Part shown: positions 11,601 through 22,172 of the stretch, piece after piece
Layout of the letters: each line of letters begins with the position of its first letter
Numbering within the stretch: the stretch's first letter is position 1
Assembly (NCBI RefSeq): GCF_950023065.1
Contig: NC_088677.1
Span: 70,643,469 to 70,707,468 of the forward strand
Origin: Planococcus citri
Lineage: Eukaryota > Arthropoda > Insecta > Hemiptera > Pseudococcidae
DNA: 64,000 nucleotides
Reading direction: 5' to 3'
The notes under the pieces: model-generated
What the model was told of the DNA's origin: nothing
Seen by the model: the letters and a program-made list of their open reading frames with translations, nothing else
The model's database searches: none
Program-made: the position numbers and the translations under genes

Positions 11601-13206
11601 TAAATTTATATTTTTTCCCTATGTCAATTAATGATATGATATCTATGTTTTAGGCATCACAAAGTTGATGAATCCAAAGGGGAGAAGATACGATATATTG
11701 ACATTAATTCACTGTACCCATATGTCAATAAGTATGGTACCTACCCTATTGGTCATCCTGAAATTCTAATTGGCGATACCATACCCCAAAGTTTAAACTC
11801 AATTACTGGAGTTGCCAAGGTCTGTGTAGAGGCGCCCAAAGATTTGTTCCTTCCTGTGCTGCCAATTCGAACAAATAATAAACTGGTGTTTGCACTATGC
11901 CGAGCGTGTGCGGAAAGACAAAATCAGGATACGTGTCATCATACTGGAGAGCAGCGACAATTCATTGGTACATATACATGCCTTGAACTCCGTAAGGCTG
12001 TTCAAAAAGGATACCAATTGAAGCAAATCTATGAAGTGTGGTCATACAAGAGTACACAGTATGATAAAAACACCAAAAAAGGTGGATTATTTTCTGAATA
12101 CATAGATTTATTCTCTACCATAAAGCAGAAATCGTCGGGATACCCGCCCAATGTAAGAACAGACGAGGATAAGAAGAAGTTTGTAAAGGAATTATATGAC
12201 AGGGAGGGTATAACTCTTAAAGTGGATGAAATCCAGTCTAACCCGGGACTGCGATCACTAAGTAAACTGTGCCTGAATAGGTGAGCTTCTATTTTTTTTC
12301 TTATCAATAGGTTAAGCGTATTCAAGTAGAGAATTCAAATACTTATCTCGTTTTTTTTCTGTTTCACAGTTTATGGGGAAAGTTTGGCCAGTGTAATAAT
12401 GTGGGCTCAACAACAATTATAGACTCCCAAGCCACCTTGTTTCAATACTTGGAGGACCCATCTAAAGAGATTTCAAGCATCATGTTTATGCCAGGTAGAG
12501 ATGGAAACGATATTGCCTACGTAAATTGGAAAGTGATTGAAGAATGCGCGGAAGATTCCAACTTCATAAATCCTATAATATGTGCACATGTAACTGCTGA
12601 GGCACGTCTGGTGTTATATGAGTACCTGGAAAAGTTGGGTAATCGCGTGTTATACTGTGACACTGACTCCATAATTTACACCGAGTTACCACATGACCTT
12701 AAAATTGAAACTGGACCATTCCTTGGTCAAATGGGAGATGAGCTGGCTACAGAATATGGCGAGGGGGCCTATATAACTGAGTTTATATGTGGTATGTTTT
12801 TTTTCTCCATTATTATTGCTCTTATTAATTGTTTACAATCAATAAATTAACTGTTCTTTTGGTGTATGTATGTGTTTCAGGTGGACCAAAGAATTATGGA
12901 TATTGCGTCAAAACAGCGAAAAATGAATATAAATATGTTGTTAAGATTCGAGGGATCACATTAAATCATCAAGTCTCCAAATCATTAAATTTTGAAAATA
13001 TGAAAGAATTTATCCTGAACCCTCCTCCAAATCCTGTACAGGTAAAATATGAAAATAAAATTCAACGAAAAAGGCCGTTCATGGTAATAAACCATGAAGC
13101 AACTAAAAAATATGGAGAAGTTTCATCCAAGAGACGAAAAGTGGGACTACGTACTCTACCTTACGGATACATTGACCCAGATATTGATATGGATGATCAA
13201 GATTAA
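7079..13206 (+). CDS. Protein-primed family B DNA polymerase (Polinton type), seven-exon form, 1387 aa
   Basis: Proposed exons: 7079-7295, 8803-10501, 10603-11249, 11352-11577, 11654-12280, 12370-12791, 12881-13206 (stop TAA). All junctions are GT/AG and phase-matched, with no internal stop. Residues 1-73 are Gln/Pro-rich. Asp231/Cys234 (in DSLCLPRAI) and His336 (in NHFNVI) resemble an OTU-type cysteine-protease core. A Cys/His-rich, probably zinc-binding region follows (about 350-465). Exonuclease motifs: Asp489/Glu491, Asn573 with Tyr-Asp 577-578, and Tyr699/Asp703. Polymerase motifs: A with Asp946 (DINSLYP), B beginning Lys1134 and split by an intron at the Ser codon, C with Asp1236/Asp1238 (DTDS), then a KxY-like GPKNYGY near 1281-1287. 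Catalytic residues look complete. ATG 7079 has purines at -3 and +4. If the shared first exon is unused, ATG 8859 is the next candidate start. Confidence 0.88.
8714..8719 (+). terminator. Polyadenylation signal for the short transcript
   Basis: Canonical AATAAA, 110 bases downstream of the TGA at 8602-8604 and 84 bases before the polymerase exon at 8803. Its position favours a separate short mRNA ending inside the polymerase gene's intron. Confidence 0.6.
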
Positions 13207-14589
13207 AAGTTATGTCAATATTTTTTTTTTTTTCAATACACTACTGCTCCTCTTTTTTTTTTTTAATACTCTGTATTTTTGTAATTAGGTATAGTTAGGT
13301 ACTATTACTTGGTTCATATAAGTACTCTTACCTTATACATACGTTTTTTTTCTTCTTTGCATTAATCTGTACATACTCATACTTTGTATTATTACTATTA
13401 TTATTTTTTTCTTCTTCTTTTTCTATGGTAATATAGAAAAATATATGTTCTTTTAAACAAATGAAATCATTTTTTTTTCGTGAATTAGTACAGGTAATGA
13501 AAAATATTTTTATTGCTTAAGAATTTTTTTTGAATAATTTCCTTCTGAATCAGAAACCGCCTAGGGTCTTTCAAGTTATTTTGATACCTCTGCACATAAC
13601 CAGCCAAAGTACATTTTAAAAAAAAAATGGAATAATTTTTGAAAATTCTCTATTTTTTAGTCTAAATCCCTTTCAAAAAAAACATCCTTCTCTCTCTAAA
13701 AAAAACAACGTACTTTTCATTACATAAAGACCCGCAGCAAAATTGAAAAAAAAAAACAAAAAAATAATAAATAGAAAAAATTTTCTGTTTTTTTGATCAA
13801 ATAATTTCTCTTTTCAAGAAATTACTTTCCTCAGTTTTCCGAGCAAAATTAATCTTTATTATTATTATCCTCGTAAAAGTTCTAAAACAGAAGTAGGCAA
13901 TTTTCAAAAAAAATCATGATTTTTTTTGCTTTACCCCCCCCCCCCCCTACCCGACCCGTTTTGGTAAAAAATGGCCCAGTCCCATAAGATAATTTTTGAG
14001 ATTCTACGACGTCCTAAACCATTACCATAAAAATCCAAGACCACTTTTAGGGTTCTACCGTGCAGTTGAAAATTCGCCAATCGCCAATTTTTGGGTAAAT
14101 TTGTGCTTTTAAAATGCTTACTTCTGAAATATTTCGCATGCTTAAATCGGGCCAAAGCATGGAAAGAAATAATTTTTGAAACGGGGGAAATATTTTAGAG
14201 CGCAGTTCTGTCGAATGTCACTCGAGATCCAACACGAGTTAGGAATTAATTCAAACATTTTTTATCTTTTGGGAATTCAACTCACCAAACCCAAAATTTT
14301 CATAGAATTTTTTCTTTCGATAAAATGGGGGTTTAAATATTTAAAAATTCGCCACAAGAAAAATCAAAAACATTTTTTCACGAGTACCTATCAAAATAAG
14401 AGCCATCTTACAGAATCGCCATTTCAAAAATTCAAAAATTCTGAGTGAACTGAATCAACTTTTCTAAGAGGTAAAAAAAACCTACGCATAAAAAAAAACT
14501 AAAAAATAAGGGGTTGTCTTGATTTTGACATTTGTACAGCATTTCCATGTTTAATAAATCCCAATTACCTACCTAACTACTCTAGAATG
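13207..14589. other. AT-rich spacer after the polymerase gene
   Basis: Homopolymer runs and no credible gene. A candidate AATAAA for the polymerase mRNA is at 13766-13771, about 560 bases after the stop; none nearer was noticed. Open frames at 13931-14155 (minus) and 14176-14448 (plus) are chance frames over A/T and C runs. Confidence 0.55.
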
Positions 14590-15965
14590 TTCTCGTACTA
14601 ATCCCAAGTTGGCCTGCCTGAATTTCCTAACCTCTTCATTACTTCCCAAACACCACAACAAAAAAACTGATCAAAGGAAGAATCATTAATCGCTGTCCTG
14701 AAAGGATACGAACACATACATTGCCTCAGATAATCAATTACACGCGTCTTCATCTCGTGCATCATTTGTTCCGATGAAAGAAATGTTTGAAAAAATTTTA
14801 TAAATTCGTTCGACATGCTCATTAATACAAGAAAAAGCCATCGTGATAAATTTTCTGGATTCATAAGAGACAACAACAGTTGATTTTTGAAATTTGTAGC
14901 AAGATCAACGTTATTATAAGCATCGCAGATGAACTCGTTGAATTAAGTATGTAGTGTGACTAAGATGATGAGACTGGAAAACAGATCTTCCATCGAGAAA
15001 ATTTGACCGTAGCAACTGCTGCTTGGAAAGTTTCGCTGTATCTTCATTAAGGTAACAAAAATTCACAAAATTATTCAATTCTTCAAAATTAGGTTCCTTT
15101 ATCAACTTGACAAAGAGATTCTGTACGTGTTGGCTTGTTACCATGACTTTCTGTTTGAACTGGATAATTGTATCAGCGTTCTCAAAATACATTTCCATTA
15201 TTTGTTGCAAATCATATGCACTTTTGCCAAGGATCAAATGATGCCAAGAGTTGGTTCAAAATGAGCTTCTCGTTTCGAAAGTTGCACTCCTCAGAACTAC
15301 CAATAGGACCTCCAACGAAGTGTTCATGAAATTTTCAAGACGATAGGAATTGAACAGATGTAATTGGGTTGATATTTGGTTAATCGCCGATTGTTTCAAA
15401 TCACTTGGAGCATTGTACCATATCTTACAACATAGCCATAACCTTTGTAGATCATGATTCTCCACACTTTTGTGGCGCGTACCTACACTCCATTTCTAAC
15501 ATACCCACGACTAGGGCGATAAAATTTCGCTTGTTTATTTTGTTTCTCATGCTCATCCATGTTCGAAGTATGATCCTTTCATCAGCATATCGATTTTTCA
15601 ACAAATCACAGATCAGATAACAGCCTTTCCCATCGAAAAAATGAATTTAACTGGTGCTTGTGGAACTTTGGAAAAAAAATGAATCTAACAAATGTATCTC
15701 CATCACGCTCTTGGAGTTTCCCAGCGTTTCGAAATTGGTCTTGGTAGGGTATCCGATTCCAAAAATATTCCACTGATGGCCCATTACAAGGCATGCGATT
15801 ACTGAACATTAATTCATCGACAGTCCCAGTCTGTAGGGTTATCCTATGTAGTTCATTTCTAAGATGGCAAATCCAATAATTGAGGGTATTCACGAAAATT
15901 AATATTATTCAAACCTATCTTCTTGCGTATAGATGGCAAAATTTGTCTGATATCGTCTTCGAAAA
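14590..15965 (-). pseudogene. Decayed minus-strand gene inside the Polinton-like element
   Basis: Four minus-strand open segments (15890-15606, 15465-15256, 15237-14914, 14876-14598) lie head to tail. The first and fourth share one frame and the middle two share another, separated by an in-frame TGA at 15256-15258. Protein-like sequence also continues in a third frame across 15606-15470 and upstream of 15890. The amino-acid make-up is that of a soluble, mostly helical protein rather than random AT-rich translation. I see no consistent splice sites that would heal the breaks, so it looks like a gene with several frameshifts. I do not recognise the family. It lies opposite to the polymerase, against the right TIR. 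It could be a captured host gene or an eroded element gene. Confidence 0.5.
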
Positions 15966-15997
15966 AATACGTACACGCTATTTTAAATTTCTCGTAA

Positions 15998-16407
15998 AGT
16001 ATAGGTACCTACCTATTTATATACACGTGCGTGCCTACCCAAAAAAAAATTCGTGCATAAGCCAAATATACTGATTTTCAACGCTCGAATACATACACAC
16101 ATAGTGTAGAAAACGAACGCAACGAGTGTATAGGTATTGGGTTCCAAGGTACAGGGCAGTGAATGCATCGGACGCACTCCACGTAGGTATGTATACAAAA
16201 TACCCATTGCCGGTGGTGGTAGCGGTGTGAGGGGTAGAACAGATAACACGCATCGTATACCTGCAAACTACCTGTACGCGGACCATCCCTCCTCCCCGCA
16301 TCCCGCCTCGCGAAACACGTTCCATATAACCCTATACTAACTGGGTTTATAGGTACTGGGTGCAGAGGTACCAAAAAAGCTGGGTGCGAGTTCACGCCTT
16401 TACTACT
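15998..16407 (-). repeat. Right terminal inverted repeat (about 410 bp)
   Basis: Reverse complement of the left repeat, ending ...CGCCTTTACTACT at 16407. It holds an extra block of about 190 bp (around 16142-16335) absent from the left arm, GC-richer and without a meaningful reading frame. The overlapping open frames seen here are by-products of this composition. Confidence 0.85.
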
Positions 16408-16413
16408 AACGTG
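16408..16413. repeat. Right target site duplication AACGTG
   Basis: Exact copy of 5390-5395, directly abutting the CT end of the right TIR. Confidence 0.9.
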
Positions 16414-16616
16414 GCTAATTACTCCGGCGCGCGAACCTCTGCCAGCTGAGAACTGCGGCGAGGCCGAACATCAAGACGAACACCACCGGCGCGATGATCG
16501 GCGCGACGAAGACAGACATCACGAATAAGATGAGAGACGTCGAGCCAGCTGAATCGAAGCTAGCTGAGATTGCTCAAGATGCGAAATTTTGTTTTTGCTT
16601 TACTCGTTACGTAAGT
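16408..16616 (+). pseudogene. Broken GC-rich coding unit, right part
   Basis: Continuation of the unit interrupted at 5395. Removing one copy of the duplication keeps the same frame open from about 5187 through the junction for roughly 30 more codons (Arg/Asp/His-rich) to a TAA near 16523. A second open frame from ATG 16494 ends at a perfect donor, TTAC|GTAAGT, at 16616/16617, so this may be an exon edge. Function unknown. Confidence 0.5.
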
Positions 16617-18702
16617 TTTGGCTGTGTTTTTTTTTTCTTTTTCTCTACCTTTCTAAGCTCGGTCATCTCCGTTATATTGTAAAATTTTCTTTTGTTCTGC
16701 TGCTTTTTGTTTCGAAATACCAAAATCCTAACTTTCTTTTCTCATTTTGTTGTATTTTGTCATTAAGCTGAGTTCATGTGTCTAAAGTTGAGTTAGTGTA
16801 ATTTTGACAGAAATTTATTTTTTTTATTTTTATATACTATTACTCTATTCCTATCCTATTTTGACTTAATTTACGTTTGATAAAAGTTTGGTTACCTGAA
16901 GAAACGTTTCGAAACCGGTGTGCTGAGTCTACATTAATTTTCCAATCTTCCAACTACGATGATGGTATCTTGCAACCTGAAATCAAAGAACAAAGTATAC
17001 GACGTTTTGGCGAAGCCATCAGTGCATTCATCGTCATCAAGCATCCCCCTTTTTCGATGAACTTTAGGCCTCATCATCACCACCTCTTCCTGCTCCCCTT
17101 ATATTCTTTCTTAACAGTCTTTCATAGGTATATGCTGAGCAGGCTGCCTAATTTCTGTGCCCGAAAATATCGCTCAACAAGTATTCACCCCCGGAATAAT
17201 GATGCTGGAATTGAGGGATACAGTAGAGGGATGTAAACGTTCTCTGAGCGTTGAACAATACCAATACACCCAGGCCAGAAACATGTAGCCAGGTACGAGG
17301 TATCTTGCTCGAAAATCTAATTCTGACTACAAGAATAAAAAACAAACACGAAGATATTTTCTATATACCTTTACCCATGCCTTGGTCGTTGTTGGTTACT
17401 ATTTCAAGAGAAAACAACAACGACGACGACGGCGACAATGGCGACAACGATGATGACAACGCCAACTACTGAAATCACATCTTCACCCAACTCGCCAATT
17501 GCATCTCCACTCAACTCGGCAAACACTGCAGTGCACATAAGACAACTGTCGCTCAAGGAATTTTGATGTTTGAATTCCTTTTTTGAATTTTTTAGGTCAA
17601 CAATTTTTCATCCAAAAAATATTCAATCATCTGAAATTTGAAATTAATTTTTAAATATGTAAGTGTATTTGTACTAACTCAATGAATTTGAAAATATTTC
17701 GACTTGGCCTCCTTCATAATGATTTTTGTTCTATACCTTCTCTTACCCTAAGAGACCCTGGGACCTGGGGTTAGAAAGGCTTGTGATATTGGAATGTAGG
17801 TATGCATTACATTACATCCTCCTGAAACCCCCCTATGTTGTTGGGTGTAAGTGAAACGAGTTCAAAAATCAATTAAAAAGATTATCAAATGTTATTCAGT
17901 ATTCAGTTGTAAGTATGAAAAAAAAATGCATGAATTCATTGGTAGAAAATGGGTAACTTCTAAGAACAAGCATTAGAATGAAAAAAATAAAAAAGAATTT
18001 TCACCCAAAAATCGACTATTGAATTTTTCAACGAGTACATTGATCCCAAAAATGTCCTCGTTTCTTGCTTTTACCCAATACCTCATCTGGTTAATCTGGT
18101 CAGGTATCAGATGTGTTTAGTGATTGTTTCGAATTTATTATTTTTTTCAATCTTCAAAGTTCTGAACTTTGAATTTTTTATTCCTTTTCAATTTTTTTTT
18201 AAATATTTACACATTTCAAGTAGATACTTATACCTACCTACTTTTATTATTTGACTATTCAATTCTTAATTTTTTTTCAATCTCAGAGCTTTTGATTTTG
18301 AATTTTTTATCGTTTTTTTCCTTCTAATTTTCATGTTTGTTTATATTATCGATAAGTTAGAGGTGAAGCTTGAGATCTAAATTTATCAAGAACAGTCAAA
18401 TAATAGTACTAAAAATTGATACCCATCAACGAATGAACGAATAACAAAACGAGAAAAAAAAAGGAAAACGAATAAAAAATTGAAGTTTAGAACTTCTAAA
18501 ATTGAAAAAATTCATAGGTTTAAAACAACCACTACTGAATACGCTTTTTTCAAATTTCAAGTTGTATCAAAATTATCTCCCCCCCCCCAGTTTCGTTCCT
18601 CTGCCTATTTTATTGTTCCTTGTTTTGTATTTTTTTTTTTTTTTCATTATACGAGTACATTTTGCACTGTTTAATATTGTCAATTTATTTTCATTAATTT
18701 AG
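16617..18702. other. Intergenic DNA, no supported gene
   Basis: AT-rich with poly(T) runs. An acidic simple repeat (GACAACGACGA-type) lies at about 17413-17460. The frames at 16877-17236 and 17251-17472 show no family resemblance. A C-run at 18582-18590 and poly(T) before 18702 precede the OB-fold exon. Confidence 0.5.
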
Positions 18703-18914
18703 CACAAGCAACATTCATTGCTGATTCCAAAAATTCGACGATAGATGTTTTAGCGGTATATATGGATACACAATCAGTACGTGATACCGAAAAAGGTAAA
18801 CAATTTCAAAAAATCACAATTTGTGATCAGACAGCGAGAGTCGACTGTAAAATCTGGAACGATGCGTTTTTATTCGCGAATATGCAAATAAAAACGCTCA
18901 GAAAGATTTTTTAA
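18703..18914 (+). pseudogene. RPA1-like OB-fold exon
   Basis: An acceptor (TTTAG) at 18698-18702 opens a 70-codon frame ending in TAA at 18912-18914. The order of hydrophobic strands with TIDVLAVYMD, then FQKITICDQTARV, then DCKIWNDAF follows the pattern of a replication protein A large-subunit OB fold: conserved DV(I/L)..V, a Gly/Lys-rich turn, I.I.D.....V...LW. RPA-like OB folds bind single-stranded DNA and also occur inside eukaryotic transposons, for example Helitrons. Only one fold is present; no neighbouring Helitron Rep/helicase sequence was seen. A GTAAAC at 18796 could be a donor ending the exon early. Fragment of a gene or element. Confidence 0.5.
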
Positions 18915-19198
18915 TAAAATAATTTTTTATTTCAGCAATATATTCATGATTTGGCCTTTGCTAAATCGTTTAACGGAGTAGAGGCCTAAATGGTGAGATA
19001 AAAAAATAATGTGTAAATTTTGAATTTATCTGTATTTATATTATTTATGTGTATTTTTTTTTGTTTAAAAGCTCCACAGGCCTATCATGGACAATACCCG
19101 TAGCAAAGTAGGTATCTCTCTGTTTAATATAACTTACATAAAGTATTTCATACAATTCTTCAAAATTTTTCATTCTTATTTGAACAGAGTTTTAATTA

Positions 19199-19507
19199 GA
19201 CGAATGATTACGCCGACAAAAGATACATTGAAATAATCAACACAAATAATACAGCTCTAGTTGCTACCAGAACATCGTTTATTCATGAGGCAGAGGAACA
19301 CGTTAATGCAATTGAAAGATCTATTGAGTTAATCCTCTCAATGGTTAGATAGTGTTTTCCATCATTAATTCTTGAAATACTCGTATCAACCTATGTGATT
19401 AATTTTTAACTTCTGTAATATAAATTACTTATGCAGTATGACGACGTCATAGTTGGTTTAGATAACACGAATAAAAAAGGTTTCGCTCAAAGCTACACAA
19501 TTGAATA
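19199..19507 (+). pseudogene. Exon-like fragments, unrecognised
   Basis: A 49-codon open frame (about 19199-19348), Ala/Glu-rich and helical, ends at ATG|GTTAG. A second piece follows an acceptor (ATGCAG) at 19436 and stops at TAA near 19507. They lie between the OB-fold exon and a cysteine-rich module and may be exons of the same decayed element. No family recognised. Confidence 0.3.
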
Positions 19508-19730
19508 AATGGTTCCAATTGCATCAGTTAGGTAAGTAGTTCTTGAAAGATTGTTTCATTTTGTGAATTTCACTGAGAGGGATTTTTTACAGTGAACTGG
19601 AGAGAAACATCTCATTTTCATAGTTGGATGTGTTTCTTTGAAATCATTTGAAATTGTTTTTTAGTGAAACAAGTCTCCGTGTAATTGATTTGTTCTCGCT
19701 TAAAATAATTACAGATATAATCATTGCAGG

Positions 19731-19902
19731 TGCAAGATGAAAGGTTGCGAAACAATGAAATGCAGTTGTAAAAAAAATAATACATATTTCTTGCACAACG
19801 GTGTGCAGCTACCTACATTCTCTCTCTTAGGAGATAAAGAAATTATTGATGATCCATTTGAATTATGGAATTTTATACTTAGAACAAATTTTAAAAATTG
19901 AT
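19731..19902 (+). repeat. CXC-like cysteine-rich module, copy 1
   Basis: After an acceptor (TTGCAG) the frame reads a short cluster CKMKGCETMKCSCKK, then a tail containing DKEIIDDPFE. The spacing C-x-C-x3-GC-x4-CSC recalls the CXC (tesmin/TSO1-like) zinc cluster found in some transposon proteins. Copies occur near 39468, 42523, 54154 and 61033 with the same following wording. Here the second half of the cluster is degraded. Confidence 0.5.
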
Positions 19903-20330
19903 TCACTTCCGATAATGTATGAAGACTGTATGTCAGCTATAAGTGTGGCGAAGTTAGAAGAGTCCCAGTCATTGATTTCGGCATTTTAAAAATTCTAAAA
20001 CTATAGATAAGAAAACCTCCGCATGGTATTCCATCGCACTTCTTCTTATTTCTTTGCCATAACGTCCTATACGTGTGTTAAAAGTCAATAAATCTACAGT
20101 AAAGTGTTTTTTCATATGTAAATTAATTCGGTAACTGCGAGCAATTATTAAAAAACTATTAAGCGAAAATGTGCTTACCTACTTAGGGAAGAGAACGAGA
20201 TTCAGCTGGAAGAAAATGCAGCAGAACCGGCGCAAGAGCCGCTATCACTTACATTACATTGGAAGTAGCACAAAAGAATTTATAATAAAATGGATAAATA
20301 CAGATAATCAATAATGTTGTGCATTAGACC

Positions 20331-21064
20331 ATGCCCTTTCCTAAGGATTCTTCTTTTAACGATAGAATCACGTTTGCAATGAGAAGAAAAATCATGAGGA
20401 AGATAAATGTGGAGCTGATAAAGCTGCCTGCAGAACTGTCAAGGCATACAGTGGAGTGTATGAGTCGTGAGTGTGAAAATTAAGTATTGCCTATAAGCCA
20501 GAGGAGCTGTTATCCATCATCAAGATGCTACAGTTGCCCTTGGCTGATTCAAATCCGATACTTTTGTACGTTGGATAGCGCCTCTTCCAATATTTCAACC
20601 AGGTGGTATTTGATAACCACCTGCGTCGAGATGTGCTTTTCAAGATGTATGAAGATACTCAGGTCACAGAACATCCAGTGACCTGGGGCGAATTCTCCAC
20701 ATACTCTGACAGCACTCTAAATCCAGTAAGTAAATTAAATACTTGATACCGTATCAAAAGCGCGTGAATATGATTTTAGCCCATTTCTTCCATACTATAT
20801 GTAGACAGAGACGTAGGTATCTAAGGCATTCTTTGAAAACTGATTGTATCACTTTTTTTTCAGGTGTTGAAGAACCGCGTGGAGCTCTTACATGATACAG
20901 TGGCATATCACCTGGCTGCTTGGCAGTTCAGACCAAAGGAAGGCAACGACCACGACAATGTGTGGAAAAGCTGGGCGGAGTTGGTGGAAAAGAAAATTCC
21001 CACCATGAAGGGAATGGCGGCCACAGCGGATCCGCGAGCAAACATCAAGTACACTGAACGATAA
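20331..21064 (+). pseudogene. Unrecognised multi-exon gene, copy A
   Basis: Segments: 20331-20483 (ATG to TAA, 50 codons), about 20497-20726 (one in-frame TAG, donor CCA|GTAAGT) and 20864-21064 (after a poly-T acceptor, phase 0, ends TAA). The product is soluble and charged, with KPEELLSIIKMLQLPLADSN and later HDNVWKSWAELVEKK as recognisable blocks. A second copy lies at 24634-25380 and a third fragment at 60727-60840, so it belongs to a repeated locus. In copy B the first segment ends at a good donor (TAT|GTAAGT), so the stop here is probably damage. No known domain seen. Confidence 0.45.
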
Positions 21065-21264
21065 ATAAGGTTAGGGAACTGTTCCATTTCATATCAGAGA
21101 TCTGAAATTTTCAATCAGTTATTAGGAAGTTTTACCATATTATTATTCTTTTGTAAGCTTATATTTTTCAACTAGGTACATTAAATATGTTTCAATAATA
21201 ATGATAACGAATAGTTCGCTTAGTTAGGAATAAGAAGAGAAGAGAAGGTTGATGTACCTATCCC

Positions 21265-21801
21265 GAGTTTCAAGGAAATTGTCACCTTTCTGGATATTGC
21301 TTCGTCATCGAAGCTCAAATAGGAGAAGAAACACATACCTCATATTGGGCCCGCAAAATCCTGATTGTATTCTTGGAAGTTCTTGGCGTCGCTCAGGAGA
21401 CAATCGAGCAAATTCTGGTAAATGAGCCTCCTGTAATGTAAGTTAATTTTTTTATTTATTCATTCAATAATCAATTCATTTTATGTACTCCAAATCATTT
21501 TATTTTATTTTTTCAGAAACGATCCTCAACCTGCAGATAGGTTTGAAGTGTATGTCGAGGAGCCGGAGCCTGCACGTGAAGATTTGTATTCAGATTTGGT
21601 GGCGGCGGCAGAGGGACTGGTCACAGGACCTTCTGGAATGGCGGGACCAAGAGAACTTATACAGGGTCCCATTCCATCCCAGAATGACATCAACGCCTCT
21701 CCAGAATACGTAAGTACCTAGTGTTTCTTTATTTTATTTTTTCAAGCTGAACCTTCTAACTATTACTGTTTTTTTTTTGTTTTTTACAGGATGGATTCTG
21801 A
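21265..21801 (+). pseudogene. Unrecognised spliced segment downstream of copy A
   Basis: Phase-matched exons: up to 21437 (donor AAT|GTAAGT), 21517-21709 (donor TAC|GTAAGT) and 21790-21801 ending DGF-stop. The middle exon is acidic and Gly/Pro-rich (EEPEPAREDLYSDL). Upstream of 21300 the frame shifts, with protein-like wording PIPSFKEIVTFLDI in another frame. Base composition is higher in GC than the flanks. It could be the 3' end of the same locus as copy A. Family not recognised. Confidence 0.4.
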
Positions 21802-22004
21802 TTAATAATTAACGAATTTTCTTCTACAGAACTACAGTTGAATTCAAAGAAGAATCGCGGGCAAAAGGTTTCTTTGACGTTTAGGTATATTGATGGAGAT
21901 TCGGTTTTCACGTTCTGTATCTGTATGTGTACTCTCTAGAGCACATTTCATACAAAGAGGAAAAAGTAACTTTTCAGTTCCCTTAAACGTTGCTCGTTGT
22001 AGGC

Positions 22005-22172
22005 GACTCCCCCTACAGTCCCTGCCTAATGATGCTGATGATGAGGGAGAGTAGATGGACGATTCCGCTCCACCTAGACGTCGCCATCGACTCCCCCTAC
22101 AGTCCCTGCCTAATGATGCTGATGATAAGGGGGAGTAGTTGGACAATTCCGCTCCACCTAGACGTCGTCATC
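22005..22172. repeat. 84-bp tandem duplication
   Basis: Two head-to-tail units, 22005-22088 and 22089-22172, each beginning GACTCCCCCTACAGTCCCTG and differing at a few positions. Read in frame they give an acidic then Arg-rich peptide, repeated with a stop in each copy. Confidence 0.8.

Larger units (their letters stand above)
5396..16407. mobile_element. Polinton/Maverick-like element, 11,012 bp, PolB-only
   Basis: The element is bounded by inverted repeats starting AGTAGTAAAGGCGTGAACTC and ending with the reverse complement, and by a perfect 6-bp target duplication. It encodes a protein-primed family B DNA polymerase. TIRs beginning 5'-AG, 6-bp duplications and such a polymerase are the defining traits of Polintons (Mavericks), self-synthesising DNA transposons related to adintoviruses. 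Full members are usually about 15-20 kb and also encode a retroviral-type integrase, an FtsK/HerA-type ATPase, an adenovirus-like protease and capsid proteins; none was found here. Layout: TIR, 1.2 kb without genes, promoter, spliced F-box/PolB unit (6811-13206), AT-rich spacer, decayed minus-strand gene, TIR. It appears unable to integrate by itself. Confidence 0.88.

Noticed and set aside
8859..13206. Polymerase as host mitochondrial or nuclear replicative enzyme, or viral contamination
   Set aside because: Motifs fit protein-primed PolB of Polintons, introns and the target duplication show integration in nuclear DNA.
15405..15620. Plus-strand 71-codon frame
   Set aside because: Antisense shadow of the decayed minus-strand gene.
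16013..16395. Several overlapping frames on both strands
   Set aside because: They lie wholly inside the right TIR and its extra GC-rich block; no coding signal.
5396..16407. Terminal repeats considered as LTRs
   Set aside because: They are inverted, not direct, and the flanking duplication is 6 bp with AG/CT termini, which fits Polinton rather than LTR elements.
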